DNA from: Actinomycetota bacterium | GTDB taxonomy: Bacteria; Actinomycetota; Thermoleophilia; Gaiellales; Gaiellaceae | Length of the DNA: 18,468 bases | Direction: 5' to 3' | NCBI GenBank assembly: GCA_013821525.1 | Contig: JACDGR010000020.1 | Coordinates: 1 to 18,468, forward strand | Shown: positions 13,356-18,468 of the stretch, in pieces | How the letters are laid out: each line of letters starts with the position of its first letter | Position numbering within the stretch: the first letter of the stretch is position 1 | Translations under genes and position numbers: made by a program | The notes under the pieces: model-generated | The model's database searches: none | What the model was told of the DNA's origin: nothing | Seen by the model: the letters and a program-made list of their open reading frames with translations, nothing else

Positions 13356-13676
13356 AATGAGCCCACGCCGGAAGCCAACAGCTACGGCGTGGGCTCTACT
13401 ACGTGACTGAAGCTTCGCGAGTAGATGCCGGACGTGGCTCTTGACCGTCTCCTCCGAGAGGAAGAGCCGGACGCCGATCTCGCGATTCACGAGACCGTCC
13501 GAAATCAGCTGGAGCACCTCGATCTCCCGCGCCGTCGGCTCCTGCTCGAGCTCCTTCAGAGGCTGAAACGGGATCACCTCGGCGACCGTGGTCTCTCGGC
13601 GAGCGGCCACGGACTCGAACCGGGCGGAGTGCTCCCGGTACCGGGTCAGAATTGCATTGCGCTCGGCGGCATCCAC
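13350..13676 (-). CDS. Stand-alone LuxR-type (GerE) HTH protein
   Basis: Small regulator of 108 residues from GTG 13676. Residues 1-47 are helical and charged with no known sensor domain. Residues 48-106 are a LuxR/GerE HTH: TAREIEVLQLISDGLVNREI, GVRLFLSEETVKSHVRHLLA and KLQSRSRAHAVAVGFRRGLI. This is the classic form of a NarL-family output domain. It lies 42 bp downstream of the serine-hydrolase gene on the same strand, so it may be the last gene of that operon. The final codons form a strong 12-bp hairpin (13359-13396). Confidence 0.87.
   Translation of the reverse strand: MDAAERNAILTRYREHSARFESVAARRETTVAEVIPFQPLKELEQEPTAREIEVLQLISDGLVNREIGVRLFLSEETVKSHVRHLLAKLQSRSRAHAVAVGFRRGLIS
13359..13396. 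terminator. Strong 12-bp hairpin in the 3' end of the LuxR-type gene
   Basis: GAGCCCACGCCG (13359-13370) pairs perfectly with CGGCGTGGGCTC (13385-13396) around a 14-nt loop. It sits within the last codons of the minus-strand LuxR gene and faces the plus-strand small-ORF transcript. It could stop that transcript or shield the 3' end of the LuxR mRNA. No U-tract follows on the plus strand, and the stem also encodes conserved HTH residues, so function is uncertain. Confidence 0.4.
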
Positions 13677-13718
13677 GCCCCAGCTATCGGTCGCACAGAA
13701 CGGCAGCTTTAGGTCGCT

Positions 13719-14342
13719 TCACCCCCGATCGAGGGAGGTTCGGATCACCCTCTCGGCTGTGGCAGCTAGTTCTCCGGGCAAAACCGCAGGCTCGGAGCAG
13801 ACCGCCACAGCCAGTTGCCGGTCGACGAGCGCGACCTCGTGGTAGACCCGGGGCCAGATCTCCCCGGTTTTCACGAGCACCTCTCGGCCAGCGAGCCGAA
13901 GCGGGAGTTCCGAGTCGTGGGCAACCGAGAGCGCCTCGAAGACGCGCTCCTCGTCGATCGCCGCCAGGCCACGCGCCAGATCGAGGGCACACGTGAGGTT
14001 TTCCGGCCCAGCGGCCATCATCGGCCGCCGGATTGCGGTCTGCTCGGCACCGAGGCGGGCTGCCTCCTCGTTGACGGCGTCGAGGCCGAGGCGCTCGAGG
14101 AGGACATTCGTTGCTGCGTTGTCGGAGAACGCGAGCATCAACAGCGCGCAGTCTCCGAGCGTGACCGGCTCGCTCAACCTGTCGGCAACCGACCAGGGGA
14201 CGGTCGGGACGCCAACCTCCTCGTGCGGGTCGAGCGGCGATCGCCAGAACGCCGAGGCCACGAACAGCTTGATCGTCGAGGCGGCAGGCACGACCCGCGT
14301 GCCTCCCTCGTCCCGGCCGTCGGAGGTCGCCCAGGTGATCAC
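13719..14342 (-). CDS. Class A beta-lactamase-like serine hydrolase without signal peptide
   Basis: Penicillin-recognising-fold serine hydrolase, 207 residues from GTG 14342. Motifs: SxxK at S22-K25 (AASTIKLFVAS), SDN at 73-75 (LAFSDNAATNVLLERLG), and KTG at 158-160 (VLVKTGEIWPRVYHEVALVD). The omega-loop glutamate of true class A enzymes (ExxLN) is not evident; the segment reads GPENLTCALDLARGL. It is thus more likely a peptidase/esterase-type relative than a beta-lactamase. It is shorter than secreted class A enzymes and has no signal sequence, so it should be cytoplasmic. GTG overlaps the NlpC/P60 stop as GTGA, which fixes the start and suggests coupled synthesis. Its role in cutting peptidoglycan-derived peptides is an inference from this pairing. 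Confidence 0.85.
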   Translation of the reverse strand: MITWATSDGRDEGGTRVVPAASTIKLFVASAFWRSPLDPHEEVGVPTVPWSVADRLSEPVTLGDCALLMLAFSDNAATNVLLERLGLDAVNEEAARLGAEQTAIRRPMMAAGPENLTCALDLARGLAAIDEERVFEALSVAHDSELPLRLAGREVLVKTGEIWPRVYHEVALVDRQLAVAVCSEPAVLPGELAATAERVIRTSLDRG

Positions 14343-14899
14343 AGCCGGATGAGTCTGCGCCGGCGGGCGCGCAGTGAAGCCGGCTCGAGCTCCTCGAGCA
14401 CGCCGATGCCGTTCTCGCGGCCCGTCGAGTGCAGGATGCGGCCCTCGCCCAGCCAAAACGCGACATGGTCTGCCGCCTCACCGGGCTCGCCGTACATGAT
14501 CAGATCGCCGGGCCGCAGCTCCCCGACCTCGGTACCGGCATCCTCCTGTTGATCCGCGTCACGGGGGACAATCCGGCCGAGGCGGCGGTAGGCCATATGA
14601 ACGAGACCGGAACAGTCAATGCCCTGATCGGTCAGCCCGCCCCAGAGATATGGCGTCCCCAGATATTCCCGCGCGACGTCGAGCGGCTCGCCGTCGACTG
14701 GCGGGGGCAACTCGCCGGCCCCGTCGGCGAGGGTCTCTTCGCGCACCCAGCCCGGGTACTCGTAAGCCGTGACGACCCGCACCCAGCCCGCCCGGCGCTC
14801 CTCGACGCGCAAAGGCTCCCCGAGCAGTGCCTGAGTCACCTGCTCGGCTTCGTCGTCGGGCGTCGCCCGCACGGGGGTGACCTCGACGCCGCACCTCAT
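14339..14899 (-). CDS. SH3b-NlpC/P60 cysteine peptidase (YkfC-like)
   Basis: Cysteine peptidase of the NlpC/P60 family, 186 residues from ATG 14899. Residues 5-56 form an SH3b-like domain ending WVREETL. Residues 72-185 are the NlpC/P60 domain: YLGTPYLWGGLTDQGIDCSG with nucleophile C96, HVAFWLGEGRILH with H145 and a polar H157. This arrangement resembles gamma-D-glutamyl-L-diamino acid endopeptidases such as YkfC, which cut L-Ala-gamma-D-Glu-diamino acid peptides during murein recycling. No signal peptide is present, consistent with a cytoplasmic recycling enzyme. The open frame continues upstream to 16237, but that part is a shadow of the GNAT and permease genes. ATG overlaps the GNAT stop (ATGA) and the stop overlaps the next start (GTGA). 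Confidence 0.9.
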   Translation of the reverse strand: MRCGVEVTPVRATPDDEAEQVTQALLGEPLRVEERRAGWVRVVTAYEYPGWVREETLADGAGELPPPVDGEPLDVAREYLGTPYLWGGLTDQGIDCSGLVHMAYRRLGRIVPRDADQQEDAGTEVGELRPGDLIMYGEPGEAADHVAFWLGEGRILHSTGRENGIGVLEELEPASLRARRRRLIRL

Positions 14900-15486
14900 C
14901 CCGCGTGACGTTCCACTTTCTGCTCGAGCATCGACTTCACGCGAGGCCAGTCGTCGTCGACGATCGCGTACCAGGCCGAGTCGCGAATCGAGTCGGGCAA
15001 GACCATGTGCTTGCGAAAGATCCCTTCGAAGGTGCCGCCGATCCCGAGCAGCGCACCGCGAACACGAAGATTCCGTGCGTCGGTCTTGAACTCGACACGC
15101 ATGAGCCCTGCTCTTTCGAAGGCGTTTTCGAGGAGCAGAAGCTTTGCCTCGATGTTCGCGCCCGTCCCCCACTGGCCACGCTCGAGCCACGTCCAGCCGA
15201 TTTCGGCGCGCCGATGGAAGGGCTCGATGTTCAGGTAGCGAGTCGACCCGACCGGACGGCCGTCGACGTGAACGACGAACGGGATCTCCGACTCGGACTC
15301 CAGCGCGACGTCGAACCAGCGATCGAAGCCGAGGCTGTAGAGATTCGTGAACCGGTGGATCTGGGGCTCCTGCTCGGCTGCCTCGCGCAGGCCCTCGCGA
15401 TGACGCTCGTCGATCGGCTCGAGCCGCACGATGCGCCCGTCGAGCGGGCCATCGGGCCGCAGATCGATCGAAACATCCCGATGCAC
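14896..15486 (-). CDS. GNAT acetyltransferase (RimJ/RimL-like)
   Basis: N-acetyltransferase of the Acetyltransf_3 group, 196 residues from GTG 15486. These enzymes move an acetyl group from acetyl-CoA to an amine. Visible: RIVRLEPIDERHREGL at 18-33, the pyrophosphate-binding loop QWGTGA (105-110) followed by NIEAKLLLLENAFE, then FKTDARNLRVRGALLGIGGT (133-152), FEGIFRKHM (153-161) and RDSAWYAI (168-175). All agree with the family order. It is the first gene of the minus-strand operon with NlpC/P60 and serine hydrolase. Its substrate may be a peptide or amino acid freed by those enzymes (inference). A weak TATT/TACT-containing stretch precedes it, but no clear ribosome-binding site was seen. 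Confidence 0.88.
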   Translation of the reverse strand: MHRDVSIDLRPDGPLDGRIVRLEPIDERHREGLREAAEQEPQIHRFTNLYSLGFDRWFDVALESESEIPFVVHVDGRPVGSTRYLNIEPFHRRAEIGWTWLERGQWGTGANIEAKLLLLENAFERAGLMRVEFKTDARNLRVRGALLGIGGTFEGIFRKHMVLPDSIRDSAWYAIVDDDWPRVKSMLEQKVERHAG

Positions 15487-15497
15487 GATTCGCAGTA

Positions 15498-15526
15498 TTG
15501 CCGCACCGGATTCCGCTCGGTACTAC
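15498..15526 (+). promoter_or_regulatory. Weak candidate promoter TTGCCG-17-TACTAC for the ABC transporter genes
   Basis: TTGCCG (15498-15503) matches TTGACA at four positions and TACTAC (15521-15526) matches TATAAT at three, with an ideal 17-bp spacer. It lies in the 55-bp gap between the divergent GNAT and permease genes. It is plausible by position but not strong in sequence. Confidence 0.3.
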
Positions 15527-15541
15527 CCTTTGCAGCCGAGG

Positions 15542-16513
15542 ATGACGAACCCGCCTGAATTTCAGGTCACATCGGGCGGCGCCCTGGCGCTTCAGCCCAT
15601 TGTGGTCGCGCGCAAGACACCGGCACAGCTCTTCTGGGCGCGGCTGCGCCAGGACAAGGCTGCGCTCGCCGGCGGTGTCGTGATCGTCCTGCTCGTCGGG
15701 ATCGCGATCTTCGGCGGGCCGCTCGCAGTGGCGCTCACCGGCCACTCGCCGAACGAGATCGTGGGCAACTCCACCGACGACTACGGCGTTCCCTTCGGCC
15801 CGCGCGGCAACCTCTGGTTCGGCGCCGACGCGGAAGGTCGCGACCTCTTCGTGCGGACGATGTACGGAGCGCGGATCTCCTTGTTCGTCGGCGTCGTGGC
15901 ATCCGGGCTCGCGCTCTTGATCGGTCTCGTGGTCGGCCTGACGGCCGGGTTCTTCGGCGGTTGGATCGACACGCTGCTCTCGCGTGCCGCCGACGTGCTG
16001 CTCGCCGTCCCCCAGATCCTGATCGCGGTGGGGATCGTGGCCGCCTGTTACTCGAAGTCGGGTTGCGTCGGTGGCCTCCTGAAACCGGGCCTGCCCGTCG
16101 TGATCGCCGTGATCACTCTCTTCTCGTGGTCTTACATCGCACGGATCGTCCGGGGCTACACGCTCTCGATCCGCGAGAAGGAGTTCGTCGAGTCCGCCCG
16201 CGCGGCGGGCGCGACGAACTTCCGCATCCTCTGGCAAGAGGTCTTTCCAAATCTCGTCGGCCCGCTGGTCGTCTACGCGACGCTGCTGATTCCGACCAAC
16301 ATTCTCTTCGAGGCGGCGTTGTCGTACCTTGGCCTCGGCGTGCCCTCGACCCAGCCGTCGTGGGGCTCCATCTTGAACGACGCATCACAGCTGTACGACG
16401 TCGCCTGGTGGCTGATGGTCTTTCCCGGCGGGTTCTTGATCATCACCACCCTGGCGTTCAATTTGCTCGGCGACGGATTGCGGGACGCATTCGACGTGCG
16501 TTCCGAGCGGTAG
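15542..16513 (+). CDS. Oligopeptide/dipeptide ABC transporter permease (DppC/OppC type)
   Basis: Inner-membrane permease of a peptide/nickel-type ABC importer, 323 residues from ATG 15542. It has an N-terminal cytoplasmic tail, TM1 (about 42-62) preceded by the typical FWARLRQDKAALAGG, a periplasmic loop with NLWFGADAEGRDLFVRTMYG (90-109), then further spans near 112-138, 150-170, 185-203, 240-262 and 286-308. The EAA loop facing the ATPase is EFVESARAAGATNFRILWQE (214-233). The upstream extension of the frame to 15431 is a shadow of the GNAT gene. Unusually this C-type permease is the first gene and is directly followed by the binding protein; no B-type permease or ATPase is seen, so these must lie past the window or elsewhere. 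Confidence 0.93.
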   Translation: MTNPPEFQVTSGGALALQPIVVARKTPAQLFWARLRQDKAALAGGVVIVLLVGIAIFGGPLAVALTGHSPNEIVGNSTDDYGVPFGPRGNLWFGADAEGRDLFVRTMYGARISLFVGVVASGLALLIGLVVGLTAGFFGGWIDTLLSRAADVLLAVPQILIAVGIVAACYSKSGCVGGLLKPGLPVVIAVITLFSWSYIARIVRGYTLSIREKEFVESARAAGATNFRILWQEVFPNLVGPLVVYATLLIPTNILFEAALSYLGLGVPSTQPSWGSILNDASQLYDVAWWLMVFPGGFLIITTLAFNLLGDGLRDAFDVRSER

Positions 16514-16530
16514 CAATGAAGCCCCCTAGA

Positions 16531-16536
16531 AAGGAG
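16531..16536 (+). promoter_or_regulatory. Ribosome-binding site AAGGAG deciding the binding-protein start
   Basis: AAGGAG lies 9 nt before ATG 16546. It supports that start over ATG 16516, which would add ten basic/polar residues before the lipoprotein signal. Confidence 0.7.
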
Positions 16537-16545
16537 AAGTTCCGT

Positions 16546-18438
16546 ATGAGGAAATTCCTACGACTTGCGGTGATTGCCATCTTCGTGGTGGCACTCGCAG
16601 CATGTGGCTCGTCCAAGAAGAGCTCGAACAGCACGAGCACCTCCAGCTCGAGTTCGAGCTCCGGCTCGGCGGCCAGCGCGAGCAAGAGCTACGACGATGG
16701 CTCGCCCGCGAAGGGCGGCGTCTATCGGGTCGGCTGGGAGCAGTCTTTCGGTTTCACGGACAACTTCGATCCGACAGGCGAGTACCTCGGTAACGCATGG
16801 GGTCTCTACGTGAACCTGCTGACCCGCTCGCTCATCGGGTACAAGCATCAGGCGGGCGCGGCCGGGAACGACCTGATCGGCGATCTGGCCACAGACGTAC
16901 CGACCGCGACCAACAACGGTCTGACGTACGCGTACAAGCTCCGGACCGGCATCAAGTTCGGTCCGCCGGTCAACCGTGTGGTGACATCAAAGGACGTCGC
17001 GTACGCGATGAACCGCCTCGCGAACCCGAAGGACGGAGGCCAGTACGCGTTCTACTACACGATCATCAAGGGCTGGGACGCCGTCGCAAACGGCAAGGCA
17101 ACGTCCGTCTCCGGCATCACGACCCCCGACAACAACACGATCGTCTTCAACCTCACGAAGCCGACCGGTGACTTCAACCTCCGCATGTCGATGCCGGCGA
17201 CGGCACCGATCCCGCCCGAGGTTGGCAAGTGCTTCGAAGGCAAGCCGGGCGGCTACGGTCGCAACCTGATCTCGAGCGGCCCGTACATGGTTCAGGGCTC
17301 GACCGGGACATTCTCGTCGTGCTCGGCGTTGAAGCCGTTCAGCGGGTACGACGGGACGGACGGGAATCACATCATCCTGATTCGCAACCCGAACTACGAC
17401 CAGAAGACGGATGCCTACCGCAAGAACTACCCGGATCGCTTCGAGTACCGGGTCAACTCGAACGCCGACGACATCTACGCCAAGGTTGCCGCCGGCCAGC
17501 TCGAGGACGAGCAGTCCAGCCCGCAGCCGAAGACGATCCGCCAGTACGTCACGGATCCGAATCTGAAGAAGCGGCTACTGCCGAACGTCGGTGACCGCAC
17601 GTGGTACCTGACGATGAACCTCACGCAGGCACCGTTCGATGACATCCACGTGCGCAAGGCGATGAACTACATCATCGACAAGCAGTCGCTCCGCAAGGCA
17701 TGGGGCGGCCCCGTGATCGGCTCGATCGCGACGCACATCGCGCCGCCGGTGATGTACAACAACGGCCTCGCCGAGTACGACCCGTACTCGACGGCGAACG
17801 ACGCAGGCGACGTCGCGAAGGCAGCCGCCGAGATGAAGCAGTCGAAGTACTCCGGCGGTAGCGGCAAGTGCACCGCATCCGCGTGCAAGAACGTGCTGAT
17901 GATCGGCGACACCCGCGCGCTCGACAACCGGATGATCCCGATCATCCAGGCGGATGCCGCGAAGATCGGCATCACGTTCACGGTGCGCCAGATCAACGGT
18001 GCCTACACCACGATCCAGACCACCAACAAGAACGTGCCGTTCTCCGAGCGGCCGGGCTGGGGTAAGGACTACGCCGACCCGTACACGTTCTTCGGCGAGC
18101 TCTTCGACAGCCGCGCAATGATCCCGGCGGGCAACACGAACTACTCGCTCGTCGGCATCACGGCGCAACTCAACACGGACAAGAAGCTCGGAGTGACCGG
18201 CAATCTCGCGAACGTGCCGACGGTCAACCCCGACATCGATGCCTGCATCGCCAAGAGTGGCGAGGCTCGCACCACGTGCTGGGAGAACGTCGACAAGAAG
18301 CTGATGACGAGTGTCGTGCCGTGGGTGCCGTACCTCTGGTCGAACAACGTGACCATTGTCGGCCCGAAGGTGACGCACTGGAACTACGACCAGTTCTCGG
18401 ACGGCACCGCGTACTCGCAGGTATCCGTCAAGCAGTAA
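16546..18438 (+). CDS. Peptide ABC transporter substrate-binding lipoprotein (SBP_bac_5 / OppA-DppA type)
   Basis: Extracytoplasmic solute-binding lipoprotein of the oligopeptide family, 630 residues. Residues 1-19 are a lipoprotein signal with lipobox LAAC; C20 would carry the lipid. Residues 21-49 are a Ser-rich linker. The binding domain starts at GGVYRVGWEQSFGFTDNFDP and includes YAYKLRTGIKFGPPVNRVVT, SKDVAYAMNRL, RNPNY, DIHVRKAMNYIIDKQSLRKA and, late, an ISLE-like ending NNVTIVGPKVTHW. This order is typical of OppA/DppA. It follows the permease by 32 bp and is certainly co-transcribed with it. The divergent operon of peptidases suggests peptides or murein peptides as cargo (inference). 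The frame is open upstream to 15961 but only as a shadow. Confidence 0.94.
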   Translation: MRKFLRLAVIAIFVVALAACGSSKKSSNSTSTSSSSSSSGSAASASKSYDDGSPAKGGVYRVGWEQSFGFTDNFDPTGEYLGNAWGLYVNLLTRSLIGYKHQAGAAGNDLIGDLATDVPTATNNGLTYAYKLRTGIKFGPPVNRVVTSKDVAYAMNRLANPKDGGQYAFYYTIIKGWDAVANGKATSVSGITTPDNNTIVFNLTKPTGDFNLRMSMPATAPIPPEVGKCFEGKPGGYGRNLISSGPYMVQGSTGTFSSCSALKPFSGYDGTDGNHIILIRNPNYDQKTDAYRKNYPDRFEYRVNSNADDIYAKVAAGQLEDEQSSPQPKTIRQYVTDPNLKKRLLPNVGDRTWYLTMNLTQAPFDDIHVRKAMNYIIDKQSLRKAWGGPVIGSIATHIAPPVMYNNGLAEYDPYSTANDAGDVAKAAAEMKQSKYSGGSGKCTASACKNVLMIGDTRALDNRMIPIIQADAAKIGITFTVRQINGAYTTIQTTNKNVPFSERPGWGKDYADPYTFFGELFDSRAMIPAGNTNYSLVGITAQLNTDKKLGVTGNLANVPTVNPDIDACIAKSGEARTTCWENVDKKLMTSVVPWVPYLWSNNVTIVGPKVTHWNYDQFSDGTAYSQVSVKQ

Positions 18439-18468
18439 CGGGAACGACCGAAGGGGTGGGACGCGCGC
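18439..18468 (+). other. End of window after the binding-protein gene
   Basis: Thirty bases follow the TAA. They are purine-rich (GAAGGGGTGGG) and could be the start of a leader or ribosome-binding site for a next transporter gene. No hairpin or start codon is seen. Confidence 0.3.

Noticed and set aside
13719..14342. Antibiotic-resistance class A beta-lactamase
   Set aside because: SxxK, SDN and KTG are present, but no omega-loop Glu and no signal peptide; a resistance call is not supported.
14900..16237. N-terminal 446-codon extension of the NlpC/P60 frame
   Set aside because: It is antisense to the permease and out of frame with GNAT, is Arg/Asp/Glu-rich without domains, and ATG 14899 has a perfect 4-nt overlap and family-correct start.

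Overview
The window looks like chromosome from a high-GC actinobacterium. A deep-branching lineage such as the Thermoleophilia (Gaiellales/Solirubrobacterales) is my best guess. The guess rests on a PimA-like phosphatidylinositol mannosyltransferase homologue, heavy GTG/ATG use with 4-nt gene overlaps, an ECF sigma factor carrying a C-terminal zf-HC2 and membrane tail, and TANNNT boxes 6-7 nt before several start codons. No rRNA, tRNA, CRISPR array, transposase or integrase was seen.

Layout. (1) 2-1433, + strand: the end of an unknown gene, then xseA-xseB (exonuclease VII). (2) 1413-5635, - strand: a tightly overlapping operon of class I/II aminotransferase, PimA-like glycosyltransferase, LPG-synthase/flippase-type membrane protein and a glycerate-kinase-family protein, the last probably starting at CTG. 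(3) 5692-7661, - strand: an anomalous locus in which a secreted beta-rich protein reads in frame into an ECF sigma factor with a C-terminal zinc finger. A -1 frame change then separates this from a membrane/Thr-Ser-rich tail. (4) 7784-9118, + strand: divergent-type adenosine deaminase and a stand-alone LuxR-type HTH protein. (5) 9241-13349: a stretch of visibly lower GC with a large MalT/LAL-type LuxR ATPase regulator convergent with a membrane HD-GYP phosphodiesterase. Behind these lies a compact intergenic unit with overlapping divergent promoters, a 20-codon ORF with a good ribosome-binding site, and a palindromic region with DnaA-box-like 9-mers. (6) 13350-15486, - strand: operon of GNAT acetyltransferase, SH3b-NlpC/P60 peptidase, class A beta-lactamase-like serine hydrolase and another LuxR-type HTH protein. 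(7) 15542-18438, + strand: oligopeptide ABC transporter permease (DppC/OppC type) and its lipoprotein substrate-binding protein.

How the parts fit. Region 2 suggests polar-headgroup glycolipid synthesis and translocation. Regions 6 and 7 are divergent from a 55-bp gap and together suggest uptake of (muro)peptides and their cytoplasmic breakdown, since neither hydrolase has a signal peptide. Regions 4-6 hold three LuxR-type HTH proteins and a c-di-GMP phosphodiesterase, so this is a regulator-dense section.

The features most worth checking are the secreted-protein/sigma fusion with its 12-bp tandem repeats and frameshifted membrane tail, and the 13129-13396 promoter/small-ORF/palindrome unit. 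There is no gene-free stretch above 300 bases: the longest is 13136-13349, described below, and 5692-6320 is occupied by the frameshifted tail.
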